Shown piece by piece: positions 9,348 through 19,441 of a stretch of DNA of 56,765 bases. The DNA comes from Verrucomicrobiota bacterium (lineage in GTDB: Bacteria > Verrucomicrobiota > Verrucomicrobiia > Opitutales > Opitutaceae), in the NCBI GenBank assembly GCA_025352985.1, contig JANXRL010000107.1, forward strand, positions 1-56,765, written 5' to 3'. Both the position numbers and the translations under genes were made by a program. The number at the start of each line of letters is the position of its first letter. Position 1 is the stretch's first letter. Under the pieces are notes generated by a model that was given only the letters and a program-made list of their open reading frames with translations, searched no databases and was not told the DNA's origin.

Positions 9348-10273
9348 GGTGCCGACGGATCGGCGATACCGGATTTTTTTGGGCGGTGCACGCGGTGGAG
9401 TTGCCAAGCGTTCCAGAGGTTGTGCCAGAGAATGTAACAAGTGGGCCCGAGTGCGACCAAGGGGTTGGCATAGGTCAGGGCAAGGTAGAGGGTGAAGCTG
9501 GTGTTTTTCTGGCCGAGCGACTGGCTCGCCTCGGCGGGGTAGTCGCGTCCTCCGATCCAGCGGCCGAAGAAAAAATTGGCGGCGCAGATGAAGAGCGTCA
9601 CGCCTGCGATCTCAACCAAAACAACGTGCGACACATCGGCCTGCGTGCGCAGGAAGTAGGAGGCGTTTGCCATGACGAGGAACAGAGTGACCATCCAAGC
9701 CGCAAAGGAAGCGTTGCGCAGGTGACCCGGCCATGCGGTGGCGGCCGGATGCAGCCGGCGCACGAGGAGGGCGAGCGCCATCGGCGTGAAAATAAGGAGT
9801 GCTACGCTGCCGGCGATGCGGCCGAAAAACGTGACGTCGACTTCGCCCAGAACCCAGGGCAACAGCACGGGAAGCAGGACGGCGATGACGATGTTGGTGA
9901 GAAGGAACGCGGCGGTCACATAGGTGACGTCACGGCGCATGAAGTTGATGATGACGGGCGCGGCGGCGGCGGTGGGTGCGACGCCAGCGAAGAAGCCTGC
10001 GAGTCCGACAGTGCGCCCGCCGACGATCCAGCCGAGCGCGAGACCGGCGAAGGCCATAAGCAGATTTACGACGAGCAGCGCGAATTGGCTGCGATGAAGG
10101 CTGTGGCGCGTCCAAGTGGTGCCTAGGAAAACGAGAAAGATCATCCCCATGATGAGCCCCGGGATCGCGCCGGCGGCGGCGTGAGCCTGCGGGATGAGCG
10201 CGCCGAGGGCGAACGAGATCAGGATGGCGGCGGTGCGGGCTAGGCTGGAGAGCATTGCGGAACCGCAAGGCAA
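9344..10273 (-). CDS. Bile acid:sodium symporter (BASS/SBF) family transporter
   Basis: The 309-residue integral membrane protein has about nine to ten hydrophobic helices, matching the SBF fold. Family signatures include the early GALIPQ helix, GFFAGVAPTAAAAPVIINFM with the unwound helix-crossing region typical of the sodium-binding site, and GQKNTSFTLYLALTYANPL near 260 followed by ALGPTCYILWHNLWNAWQL. Family members co-transport sodium with organic anions such as bile acids, pantoate or keto acids; the bacterial substrate here cannot be told. A start six codons downstream (MLSSLARTAA) is an alternative. The gene converges on the 8793 gene and lies just downstream of the broken ferritin-like gene on the same strand. 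Confidence 0.85.
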   Translation of the reverse strand: MPCGSAMLSSLARTAAILISFALGALIPQAHAAAGAIPGLIMGMIFLVFLGTTWTRHSLHRSQFALLVVNLLMAFAGLALGWIVGGRTVGLAGFFAGVAPTAAAAPVIINFMRRDVTYVTAAFLLTNIVIAVLLPVLLPWVLGEVDVTFFGRIAGSVALLIFTPMALALLVRRLHPAATAWPGHLRNASFAAWMVTLFLVMANASYFLRTQADVSHVVLVEIAGVTLFICAANFFFGRWIGGRDYPAEASQSLGQKNTSFTLYLALTYANPLVALGPTCYILWHNLWNAWQLHRVHRPKKSGIADPSAP

Positions 10274-10319
10274 CGCGCTCGGGCTCGCAGTGGCAAGGGG
10301 GTGTCTTCCCCGGCGCGAA

Positions 10320-10771
10320 TTACTCGACGATGGCGGGCGTCTCGATGCCGAGGGCGTTGGCGAGGTCGGTGAGGTGCTCCTGCGTGATGATTTTGCGGAG
10401 CGTTTCGCTTAGGGCGAATTCGCCCATCGTCTCGGCCTGACGGATGCGTTCGCGGTAGGCGATTATGGTGACGCGTTCGTTTTCGAGATCGAAGCGCAGC
10501 ATGTCCGCGGCCTTGTCGGACAGCTTCACGGGTTTGGGCATCGTCACGGGCGTGCCATTGAAATAGTCGATTTGCTTGGCGATCTGGATCGCGTGGCTGA
10601 GTTCTTCGCTGGCGTGCTTTTCGAGCTCCGCCGCGATGGCGTTGTATTTCGCGCCCTTGATGGTCTGGCTGTAAACGATGTAGGCGATGACCGCCTGGTA
10701 TTCGCGGGAAGATCCTCATTGAGGAACTTGATCATCTGTTCGCGGCTAATTTTCGCGGAGGATTTTTTCAT
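10320..10771 (-). pseudogene. Ferritin-like (bacterioferritin-type) protein with a frameshift
   Basis: The start MKKSSAKISREQMIKFLNED and the rest are in two minus-strand frames that join near 10708-10711, where a run of three Gs on the plus strand (CCC in the mRNA) would need one more base. Restoring it gives LPREYQAVIAYIVYSQTIKG, then HASEELSHAIQIAKQIDYF, PKPVKLSDKAADMLRFDLEN, and EFALSETLRKIITQEHLTDL: four ferritin helices with diiron-type glutamates and an EELSH motif. The restored protein would be about 150 residues and would bind or store iron or act in oxidative stress defence. The second half of the frame is undamaged, so this is either a recent mutation or a base-calling error in a homopolymer. 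It sits upstream of the BASS transporter on the same strand. Confidence 0.8.
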
Positions 10772-10840
10772 GGGGCGGTGGTGACGTTCAACCGGCCTGA
10801 CCCCATAAATGCGCGGTGGTTCGACTCTATCGGCGAAGCC

Positions 10841-12931
<2,091 letters not shown>

Positions 12932-12960
12932 TCATGCGAAGTCCTTTGTTGTCGACGATG

Positions 12961-12978
12961 AAAAAGCCTTCGGGACTT
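12961..12978 (-). terminator. Weak intrinsic terminator after the 12977-13222 gene
   Basis: On the minus strand AAGTCC, loop CGAA and GGCTT fold into a short stem with one bulged base, followed by TTTTC, and overlap the stop codon of the small gene at 12977. A wider imperfect pairing, CGGCTC/AAGTCC at 12928-12944 with GGACTT/GAGCCG at 12973-12986, could compete with it. It would separate the small gene from tgt. The stem is short, so the call is tentative. Confidence 0.35.
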
Positions 12979-13222
12979 ACGAGCCGAGTTCTCTTGGCTC
13001 AGGCGGGGGATTGAGGATCTGGCTGGGCATTTCCGTGGGCGTATCGGCGTTCGATGCGGATGCGGCGTCTGGGGCGGAGGTTTCCAGCTCGGCTTCGTGA
13101 TGGAGCAACAGGTCGAGGTGTTCGTGGAGGTTGCCGTAGATCTTGTGATGAGAGCCCCAGTGAAGACGGTGTGTGTTCAGAAAAGACATGAGGGTGTGGA
13201 AGGATGCGTTTTGATTAAACAA
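12977..13222 (-). CDS. Small hypothetical protein
   Basis: The 81-residue frame reads MFNQNASFHTLMSFLNTHRL, then a His-rich stretch HWGSHHKIYGNLHEHLDLLL and a low-complexity acidic tail with DAASASNADTPTE. It has no recognisable domain. A terminator-like hairpin at its stop and its position between tgt and a small secreted-protein frame on the same strand are the only support for its being a gene. It could be a chance frame in GC-rich DNA. Confidence 0.4.
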   Translation of the reverse strand: MFNQNASFHTLMSFLNTHRLHWGSHHKIYGNLHEHLDLLLHHEAELETSAPDAASASNADTPTEMPSQILNPPPEPRELGS

Positions 13223-13298
13223 CGGGCGGGCATGCCAAGGGAGCGAAGCACAGGGCTTCTCCCGAAAATGCGGCGGATATTTCCGCAGCGGGTGGTTT

Positions 13299-13652
13299 TT
13301 AGACGCTTGCGGGCGGGCCTCGGACCGGGCGCGAGGTGATTTTGATAGAAAAGATGCTTAGGGACGGATCACTCCGGGTGGTCCCGCTTACGATAAGAGC
13401 ATGGCCTTTGGGTCCGCCAAAATAGTCGAGACAGGCGGGCGATGAGGCTGGCCGCTTTGAGTGAGATTGGTCCTCAAGGTTGTCGGCTCCTTTGAGGGTG
13501 AAATCAGCGGGCGGAGGCGGGGTTGCCGACTTTGAAATGTCCCACTGAGGCGCAGCCGCCAAACGGCAGGCTGATGGCGACGCTTCCGCTTGATGCCACA
13601 AAACGGTGGCGGCGATCCAGAGAACATAGAGCCAGCGTCGGCCGAGCTTCAT
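13299..13652 (-). CDS. Small hypothetical secreted protein
   Basis: The 117-residue frame starts MKLGRRWLYVLWIAATVLWH followed by QAEASPSA, which has the basic start, hydrophobic core and small-residue cleavage site of a signal peptide. The rest is Pro-, Ser- and Thr-rich (SKSATPPPPADFTLKG, FGGPKGHALIVSGTTRS) with a short hydrophobic strand, and resembles no family I know. The predicted start is divergent from engB, whose start lies 128 bases away. Support is limited to the signal peptide and codon usage. Confidence 0.45.
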   Translation of the reverse strand: MKLGRRWLYVLWIAATVLWHQAEASPSACRLAAAPQWDISKSATPPPPADFTLKGADNLEDQSHSKRPASSPACLDYFGGPKGHALIVSGTTRSDPSLSIFSIKITSRPVRGPPASV

Positions 13653-13779
13653 GCCTTATAATAAAGCATTTCGGATGCCATCGTTGAGTCCACCCACCCA
13701 AGCACGGGATAGTTTGCCACCACCGGGGATTCGGGCCATCAGCATTTTCCCGTGTTCAGCGGGGGAAACCCGTATCCGC

Positions 13780-14376
13780 ATGAAAATCAAATCTGCCGTC
13801 TTCGAAACCAGCGCTCCGACGCGTGCGTCGTGCCCGAACTGGGCGTTGCCGGAGTTCGCCTTCATCGGCCGGTCCAACGTGGGTAAATCCTCCCTCATCA
13901 ACCTGCTCGCGGAGCGCAACGCGCTGGCCAAGGCGTCCGTCACGCCCGGCAAGACGAAGCTTATCAACCTTTTTCGTTTCAACAGCTCCTGGTGTCTCGT
14001 CGATCTGCCCGGCTATGGTTACGCGAAGGTCGCCAAGACGGAACGCGCCGAGTTCAACCACGCGGTCGCCGATTACATCGAGAAGCGCGACAACCTGCGT
14101 CATCTGTTTGTTCTGATCGATTCGCGCCTCACGCCGCAGCACATTGACTTGGAGTTCCTGCGCTGGCTACAGGGCGTGGGGGTGGCGTTTTCACTGGTTT
14201 TCACGAAGACGGACAAGCATTCGGCGGCCGCGACCGCCGCGACCATCGCCGCATTCAAAAAAGCGTCGGCGGATTTCCTGCCGGATTTCCCGGCGGTGTT
14301 CGCCACCTCCGTGACGAAGAAAACCGGGCGCACGGAAATCCTCGTGGCTATCGAGCAGCAATTGAAGCATGCCTGA
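13780..14376 (+). CDS. engB: Ribosome biogenesis GTP-binding protein YsxC/EngB
   Basis: The 198-residue protein is a single GTPase domain of the YihA/YsxC type, needed for assembly of the 50S subunit. The G1 loop is GRSNVGKSSLINLL (residues 30-43), the G2 threonine lies in TPGKT near 55-59, G3 is VDLPGYGYAK near 74-83, G4 is TKTDK, and G5 is ATSVTKKTG. The frame is open upstream to 13651, but homology starts at the ATG at 13780 (MKIKSAVFETSAPTRASCPN), and that start gives the usual family length of about 195-200 residues. The stop overlaps the start of trmO by eight bases, so the two are probably translated from one message. Confidence 0.93.
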   Translation: MKIKSAVFETSAPTRASCPNWALPEFAFIGRSNVGKSSLINLLAERNALAKASVTPGKTKLINLFRFNSSWCLVDLPGYGYAKVAKTERAEFNHAVADYIEKRDNLRHLFVLIDSRLTPQHIDLEFLRWLQGVGVAFSLVFTKTDKHSAAATAATIAAFKKASADFLPDFPAVFATSVTKKTGRTEILVAIEQQLKHA

Positions 14377-15178
14377 TTCACTGACGCTGACCCCCATCGG
14401 GTTTATCCGCACCGGAAAGCAGGTGAAGTTTCAGGCGCGCCACCAACCCGCCGAGGGGGAGGAGGAGCGTAATGTTCTGGAGCTGTCCCCTGGCTGCAAC
14501 TACGAGCAGGCGCTTCAGGATCTGGCGGGATTCGATAGGGTGTGGCTGTTGTGGTGGTTCCACCGCAATAAAACATGGCGCCCGCTCGTGATGCCTCCGC
14601 GCGGACCGGCGAAAAGGCGAGGGGTGTTCGCGACGCGCTCGCCGCACCGGCCCAATCCTCTGGGCATGACGCCGGTGCGGCTGATCGGCGTGGAGAAACG
14701 CCGCCTGATCCTCGGCCCGTGCGATTTGGTCGAGGGCACGCCGGTCTTCGACGTGAAACCTTATGTGGCCGCGTATGATTGTTTTCCCGAGGCGAAGGCC
14801 GGCTGGATCGGCGAGGTGGACGCGGAGTTGAGCAAGCCGGCGCGATTCGTCGTCCATCTCTCCGCACTGGCGGACATCCAGGCGCGCTGGCTATGGGAGC
14901 ATTGGGAGGTCGATTTTCTGCCGAGGCTCATCGAGTTGCTTTCGCGTGACCCGTCACTGCATCGCACCCGGCGGATTACGCGGCGCGACGACCGGCTGCG
15001 GTTGATCGGATGCGGTGCGTGGCGGGCGGTGTTCAGCGTAGATAGCGAGAGGGTTGACGTGCTGGCGATCGAGCCTGGCTTCCCTATGCGTTTCCTGACG
15101 CGGCCCGGCTACGAGGACGTGCCCGACCGGGAGGCGCAGATGGCATTTCTCGAACGTTGGCCGGAGGTTGTCGCCTAG
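14369..15178 (+). CDS. trmO: tRNA (N6-threonylcarbamoyladenosine(37)-N6)-methyltransferase TrmO (TsaA domain)
   Basis: The 269-residue protein has the TsaA/YaeB beta-barrel domain in residues about 1-150: PIGFIRTGKQVKFQARHQP at the start, LAGFDRVWLLWWFHRN, and the signature GVFATRSPHRPNPLGMTPVR near 85-104 with SP-RPNPLG bound to SAM in this family. The remainder (about 150-269) contains SRDPSLHRTRRITRRDDRL and resembles the C-terminal extension found in bacterial TrmO. The enzyme methylates t6A37 of tRNAs that read ACN codons, and improves decoding slightly. It overlaps engB at its start and the convergent glycosyltransferase by four bases at its end. Confidence 0.9.
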   Translation: MPDSLTLTPIGFIRTGKQVKFQARHQPAEGEEERNVLELSPGCNYEQALQDLAGFDRVWLLWWFHRNKTWRPLVMPPRGPAKRRGVFATRSPHRPNPLGMTPVRLIGVEKRRLILGPCDLVEGTPVFDVKPYVAAYDCFPEAKAGWIGEVDAELSKPARFVVHLSALADIQARWLWEHWEVDFLPRLIELLSRDPSLHRTRRITRRDDRLRLIGCGAWRAVFSVDSERVDVLAIEPGFPMRFLTRPGYEDVPDREAQMAFLERWPEVVA

Positions 15179-16422
15179 AACGGGTTGCGGCTCAAGACGG
15201 ATGGAGTGGTGGGCAGCGAAGACTGCCACCGCTGGCTTTTGTGCACGCTGATCAGGAGATAAAGCGCGGCCACGAAGGTGTTGGCGGCAGATTCAGCCGT
15301 GTAGCGGGTTTCGTAGCATGCACGCGCGCGCAATCCCATGGCAGCCTGTTCGTCGGGGCGCAGTTCGATCCATTGCTTCAAAATTCTTTCGCAGCCTTTT
15401 GCGGTGTCTTCGTCGGCCAAGCCTGCGTAGTCGTCGACGATGTCGCGCCATATGTTGACGCCTTTGGCGAGGAGCACCGGAGTGCCGGTGGAAAGCGCCT
15501 CCGCAACGACGAGGCCGAAGTTTTCCTGATGGGACGGCAGCACCATCACTTCCGATGCCTGCAGAACGCCCCATTTTTGGGAGCCTAGCAGAATGTCGGT
15601 CCAGTAAAACACGTCTTGGACCTCCAGTTTTTCGATTAACGCGCGCAGCGTGGCGGCGTAGGCACCGCTAACCGGGCCGGCGATTACCACGCGCATCGTG
15701 TTGCGGTCCCAGATGCCACGGACAACCAACGAGGCTACGGCCTTGATCAAAAGATCCGGGCCTTTTTTAGGATGCACGCGCCCGAGGAAAGTGAAAAGGC
15801 GTTTGCTTCGCAGCGACGGGTGGGCGGAAAGAAACTGCTCTTTCGGTCCATTTTTCGGCGGCCAAGGCAGCCCCTCCGTGCCGTAGCGCAGGACGAATTC
15901 GTGGCAGTCGTAGAGCCAGAACGATTCACGGGCGAGCACCCGTTCTTGCTCGCAGGTGAAGAAGACGGCGTGGGCGTCGCGGAGCACCGGATAGCCGGCC
16001 CACGGCCAATAGAGGAGTTTCTTGAGATGCTTGAGCGGGTAGCGGTGCTTAAACCAGGGATCGAGCATCCCGTGGGTAAAAACGAAGTAAGGCACGTTGG
16101 TTTTACGCAGCCCCAGCCAGGTGCCGTAGCTGTTGAAATTCCAGATGCCGTTTATGATCACGCAATCGTAATTGTGCGCGTGCTCGCGGAGCCACTGCAC
16201 ATAACGCGGAGAAAAACCGTATATCCCAAGCTTGGTGGGACCGAGGGCATGCACCTTGATCGGGATGTTTTTCAACCATGACGCATTGGGATCATCGAGG
16301 GTGACCAACTCGACCACGTGACCCAGCAGGACGTTCCGCTTCGTCAACTGGTGCACGCCTTCGACCGGGCCGCCCGACGCCGGATTAAGAGTGTTGAGCG
16401 AGTGTAGGATGCGAAGGGGCAT
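15175..16422 (-). CDS. Glycosyltransferase, family 4 (GT-B)
   Basis: The 415-residue protein starts MPLRILHSLNTLNPASGGPV, the first strand and GG-P loop of a GT-B N-terminal domain that binds the acceptor. The C-terminal domain has the GT4 donor-site motifs: FLGRVHPKKGPDLLIKAV near 220-237, and the EX7E pattern in SHQENFGLVVAEALSTGTPV near 315. It transfers a sugar from a nucleotide donor, probably onto a glycan or lipid carrier. I start at the ATG at 16422, where the Rossmann strand begins; the frame is open upstream to 16755 but that part is in the coding region of the preceding membrane protein and has no homology. Its start overlaps that gene by 38 bases on the same strand. Confidence 0.85.
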   Translation of the reverse strand: MPLRILHSLNTLNPASGGPVEGVHQLTKRNVLLGHVVELVTLDDPNASWLKNIPIKVHALGPTKLGIYGFSPRYVQWLREHAHNYDCVIINGIWNFNSYGTWLGLRKTNVPYFVFTHGMLDPWFKHRYPLKHLKKLLYWPWAGYPVLRDAHAVFFTCEQERVLARESFWLYDCHEFVLRYGTEGLPWPPKNGPKEQFLSAHPSLRSKRLFTFLGRVHPKKGPDLLIKAVASLVVRGIWDRNTMRVVIAGPVSGAYAATLRALIEKLEVQDVFYWTDILLGSQKWGVLQASEVMVLPSHQENFGLVVAEALSTGTPVLLAKGVNIWRDIVDDYAGLADEDTAKGCERILKQWIELRPDEQAAMGLRARACYETRYTAESAANTFVAALYLLISVHKSQRWQSSLPTTPSVLSRNPF

Positions 16423-16912
16423 CGGCTTTTTTCGTTGATATGCAGATCGGGCAAAATTGGTAGCGGTCGCGGTTGTGGATGTGCAGATCTTCGGCTCGTT
16501 GCCAACCGGCTTCTTGTGGGCCGATTCGTCCGCAGCCCGGGCAAACCGCGAGCACCTGTTCAAGCATGGCGAGGCGTTGTCGGTGGGCTTCGAGGGTTTT
16601 GCGATAGAGCGCGATGCCGAAAGTGACCGCGATATATACGACCAAGCGAACGCCAATCTGCTCCCATAGGATCCAGGATTGGGAGTAGCGATGTCCTGAT
16701 TTAATATCAAGAGTCGCCCATAACACGATAGCGGCGAATGAGGCCAACGCGCCACCCCGTTTGCCCAAATTCCAGGAGCCGTAGGCGATGGTGAAAAGAT
16801 AAAGCGGCCCGACGCTTACTTCGGCAGTCGTGATCCAGTCGGCCCAAGCGACCAGAGCAAGCATCGCCGCCAGTGTAAGGTAGCTCCTGAGGGGTTTATA
16901 AATTGTAGCCAA
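16385..16912 (-). CDS. Membrane protein with a zinc-ribbon-like tail
   Basis: The 175-residue protein has four hydrophobic segments (residues about 10-115: SYLTLAAMLALVAWADWI, SVGPLYLFTIAYGSW, ALASFAAIVLWATLD, LVVYIAVTFGIALYR), then a coiled helix and CPGCGRIG at about 123-131 with WQRAEDLHIH and FCPIC at 155-159. The paired CxxC motifs resemble the C-terminal tail of some membrane sensors, which here have lost or never had the kinase or cyclase domain. It runs into the glycosyltransferase gene by 38 bases on the same strand, so the two are likely co-expressed. The function is unknown. Confidence 0.6.
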   Translation of the reverse strand: MATIYKPLRSYLTLAAMLALVAWADWITTAEVSVGPLYLFTIAYGSWNLGKRGGALASFAAIVLWATLDIKSGHRYSQSWILWEQIGVRLVVYIAVTFGIALYRKTLEAHRQRLAMLEQVLAVCPGCGRIGPQEAGWQRAEDLHIHNRDRYQFCPICISTKKADAPSHPTLAQHS

Positions 16913-17030
16913 GAGATAGGATTTTTTTGATAAAATGATGCATCTGTCGTTTGTGGCAAGCCGCCTCTGAGGTTTTGGTGATGGGCGGCTTGTGCTCGGG
17001 GGGCGCTACAGCCAAGCTTAGCAATCAACC

Positions 17031-17960
17031 ATGACGTCTGCGCAGCTTACCGTTTTATTGTATTATAAGTATGTCCGCCTGGATGATCCGGCGGCGTTTG
17101 TGCGCGCGCACCGGGAGCTTTGCGTTTCGCTGGGCCTGCGGGGACGAATCCTAGTCGCCCACGAGGGAATCAACGGCACAGTTGCGGGCGCACCCGATGC
17201 GGTGGCGCGTTACCAGGAGGCGTTGCGTGCGCATCCCGAATTTAGCGATGTGATTTTCAAGGTGAGTCACGCCGATGCGCCGCCGTTTCATCGGCTGGAG
17301 ATCAAGGTGCGGAAGGAAATCGTCACGCTCGGCGCGGGCGAGGGTATCGAGCCGGTCGCGGGGGGAGCGCCGCATCTTTCGCCGGATGAGTGGAAGCGGA
17401 TGATCGAGGAGGAGGACGTGGTGCTTTTCGACGTGCGCAACCGCTACGAATCCGCGGTAGGCCGTTTCAAGGGCGCGATTACCCCGCCCATCGAAAACTT
17501 CCGCGAACTGCCGGCGATTTTGCCTCAATATGAGGCGCTCAAGGACAAGACGGTGCTCATGTATTGCACGGGCGGCATCCGCTGCGAAAAGGCGTCGGCG
17601 CTTTTTCGCGAGGCTGGTTTCAAGCACGTCTTCCAGCTCGAAGGAGGCATCGTGACCTATGGCGAGCGCCACGGCTCGGCGCATTGGGAGGGTGACTGCT
17701 TTGTCTTCGACGAGCGCATGATGATTTCGGTGGGCGACTCGTCGGAACGCGAGCCTATCGGACGCTGCGAACACACCGGCGTGCCGACGCGCGACGTCGT
17801 CAATTGCCTTCACGACCCGTGCCATAAAATCATGCTCGTCTCGATCGAGGCGGTCGCCGCCGATAAGAACAACCGCCTCTGTCGCGAGTGTCGCCGCGCG
17901 GGATTGACGGCGGAGACGGCCGAGTATCAGGGCAGTCCCGCGCGGGGGGTTAAGGTTTAG
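17031..17960 (+). CDS. trhO: tRNA uridine(34) hydroxylase TrhO (rhodanese-domain protein)
   Basis: The 309-residue protein matches the YceA/TrhO family along its whole length. It has the N-terminal ferredoxin-like domain (residues about 5-100: LLYYKYVRLDDPAAFVRA, VAHEGINGTVAG), then the rhodanese domain (about 115-225) with LFDVRNRYESAVGRF and the catalytic-site loop MYCTGGIRCEKAS with Cys179, and a Cys-rich tail with CLHDPCHKIM and NNRLCRECRR. TrhO makes 5-hydroxyuridine at position 34 of some tRNAs using molecular oxygen, a first step towards cmo5U or mcmo5U. The last 11 bases overlap the end of the convergent MFS transporter gene. Confidence 0.9.
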   Translation: MTSAQLTVLLYYKYVRLDDPAAFVRAHRELCVSLGLRGRILVAHEGINGTVAGAPDAVARYQEALRAHPEFSDVIFKVSHADAPPFHRLEIKVRKEIVTLGAGEGIEPVAGGAPHLSPDEWKRMIEEEDVVLFDVRNRYESAVGRFKGAITPPIENFRELPAILPQYEALKDKTVLMYCTGGIRCEKASALFREAGFKHVFQLEGGIVTYGERHGSAHWEGDCFVFDERMMISVGDSSEREPIGRCEHTGVPTRDVVNCLHDPCHKIMLVSIEAVAADKNNRLCRECRRAGLTAETAEYQGSPARGVKV

Positions 17961-19182
17961 CTGGCTTGTCCAGGTCGGGCAGGAAAGCGGCCAGCAACCC
18001 GATGAGCGGCAGGAAGCCGCACACCTGAAACACGAACGGGATGCTGGTGTGGTCGGCGAGTTTACCCAGCAGCGCCGAGGCGATGCCCGCCATGCCGAAG
18101 GCGAGTCCGAAGAAGATGCCGGAGATCATACCGACTTTTCCGGGCACGAGTTCCTGCGCGTAAACCAGAATCGCGGAAAAAGCGGACGACAGAATCAGGC
18201 CGATGACCATGCTGAGCAAGACGGTGGCGGTGAGCCCGACGTGAGGCAGCACGAGCGAAAACGGAGCGACGCCGAGGATGGAACCCCAGATCACCTTCAG
18301 GCGTCCGAAACGGTCGCCCACCGGTCCCCCGATGATCGTGCCGGCGGCCACCGCAAACAGAAACACGAAGAGCAGCACTTGGGCATGCGGCACGGTAACG
18401 CCAAACCGCTGGATCAGGTAGAACGTGTAGTAGTTGGTGAAGCAGGCTAGGTAAAAGTATTTCGAGAAGATCAGCGCGGCGAGGAGCGCGAGGGTGGCGG
18501 CGACGCGACCTTTCGTAAGCGTGACGGCGGGCTTAACGCGGGCCGAAGGTGTGGCGGTGCGGGCGCGCACGAGGTGGTCTTTATACCAACCGCCTACGCG
18601 CGAGAGGAGGACGATTCCGACCAGGGCGAGCAGCGTGAACCAGAGCACGTGGCGTTGTCCGTGTGGCGCGACGATCCAGGCGGCGGCCAGTGGCCCGAGC
18701 GAGGTGCCTAGGTTGCCGCCCACCTGGAAGAGCGATTGCGCGAAACCGTGTTTGCCGCCGGAGGCGAGGCGGGCGAGGCGTGAGGACTCCGGATGGAAGA
18801 TCGAGGAACCGACGCCGATCAGCGCGGCAGCGCCGAGGAGCGCGTGAAAGTTTTTCGCGAATGCCAGCAATACCAGTCCGACTAAGGTTATGCCCATGCC
18901 GATGGGAAGCGAGCAGGGTTGCGGATGGCGGTCGGTGACGGTGCCAACGACAGGCTGAAGCAGCGAGGCGGTGAATTGGAGGACGAACGTGATCAGGCCG
19001 ATCTGCGCGAAGCTGAGTTGGTAGGATTCTTTCAGCAGCGGGTAGATTGACGGGAGCAACGACTGGATGGTGTCGTTGAGCAGGTGCGACAGGCTGAGGG
19101 CCAGCAAAACCGCGAAGACGGTTTGCTCGGCTGAGCGTGGTTCGTCCACGGACAAGGCGGGAACGGGTTCGGTGGATTTCAT
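17950..19182 (-). CDS. MFS transporter, fosmidomycin-resistance (Fsr) type
   Basis: The 410-residue protein has twelve hydrophobic helices in two groups of six, the MFS layout. Visible signatures include LSHLLNDTIQSLLPSIYPLL, PVVGTVTDRHPQPCSLPIGM (motif A-like loop), ALIGVGSSIFHPESSRLA and SLFQVGGNLGTSLGPL, all typical of the Fsr branch, which exports fosmidomycin and probably small metabolites. HPESSRLA is the family hallmark. It ends 11 bases inside the convergent trhO gene. The upstream sequence carries a strong hairpin terminator and a short valine-rich leader frame, so its expression is probably attenuated by amino-acid supply; this points to a physiological substrate in branched-chain amino-acid metabolism, although that is inference. 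Confidence 0.82.
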   Translation of the reverse strand: MKSTEPVPALSVDEPRSAEQTVFAVLLALSLSHLLNDTIQSLLPSIYPLLKESYQLSFAQIGLITFVLQFTASLLQPVVGTVTDRHPQPCSLPIGMGITLVGLVLLAFAKNFHALLGAAALIGVGSSIFHPESSRLARLASGGKHGFAQSLFQVGGNLGTSLGPLAAAWIVAPHGQRHVLWFTLLALVGIVLLSRVGGWYKDHLVRARTATPSARVKPAVTLTKGRVAATLALLAALIFSKYFYLACFTNYYTFYLIQRFGVTVPHAQVLLFVFLFAVAAGTIIGGPVGDRFGRLKVIWGSILGVAPFSLVLPHVGLTATVLLSMVIGLILSSAFSAILVYAQELVPGKVGMISGIFFGLAFGMAGIASALLGKLADHTSIPFVFQVCGFLPLIGLLAAFLPDLDKPAKP

Positions 19183-19231
19183 GGGCGCTGCTTTGTCATA
19201 CGCCGCCTTCGATTTCTTGTCCGGGAGGAGC

Positions 19232-19266
19232 CAAAAAAGCCCCCTCCGGAAAAGACTGGAGGGGGC
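19232..19266 (-). terminator. Attenuator terminator upstream of the MFS gene
   Basis: The hairpin CCCCCTCC-AGTCTTTTCC-GGAGGGGG (positions 19239-19266 on the minus strand) is followed by a run of six T in the transcript and lies 50 bases before the MFS start at 19182. The upstream stretch with CCGTGAGGG, at the leader stop codon, can pair with CCCTC of the first hairpin arm and form a competing antiterminator. The sequence CACTTTCGCCCCCTCC at the stem's left arm is identical to that of the second attenuator at 26605-26641. It fits transcription attenuation by leader-peptide translation. Confidence 0.75.
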
Positions 19267-19292
19267 GAAAGTGGGTTAGACGATCAGTTCCC

Positions 19293-19382
19293 TCACGGTG
19301 TGCCGACGACGAGCACGGCGACCCAAGCGGCCACGGTAATGTGGGCGGCTTTGGCGCCGGGATTGAGGCAGCGGATGTTCAT
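19293..19382 (-). CDS. Leader peptide (29 residues) of the MFS-gene attenuator
   Basis: The short frame starts MNIRCLNPGAKAAHI and ends VAAWVAVLVVGTP, with TGA at 19293-19295. Five of the last thirteen residues are valine and one is leucine, and the stop codon sits in the arm that would form the antiterminator. It resembles in plan the IvbL and IlvL leaders of enteric bacteria, which sense branched-chain aminoacyl-tRNA. It aligns with the leader at 26658-26759 (MN-LR, K-A-AH, V-rich centre, ending near P). No Shine-Dalgarno sequence is evident. A small transmembrane peptide is an alternative reading, but the terminator directly downstream makes attenuation more likely. Confidence 0.7.
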   Translation of the reverse strand: MNIRCLNPGAKAAHITVAAWVAVLVVGTP

Positions 19383-19441
19383 GAAGATTTTTTTCGTAAA
19401 ATGCAGTGAGGAGGCGGGGCGTCACGGGAGTCGCCGAGTCT

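Noticed and set aside
15175-16755. A longer 526-residue version of the glycosyltransferase
   Set aside because: The extra N-terminus overlaps the membrane-protein gene and has no homology; the GT-B fold starts at 16422.
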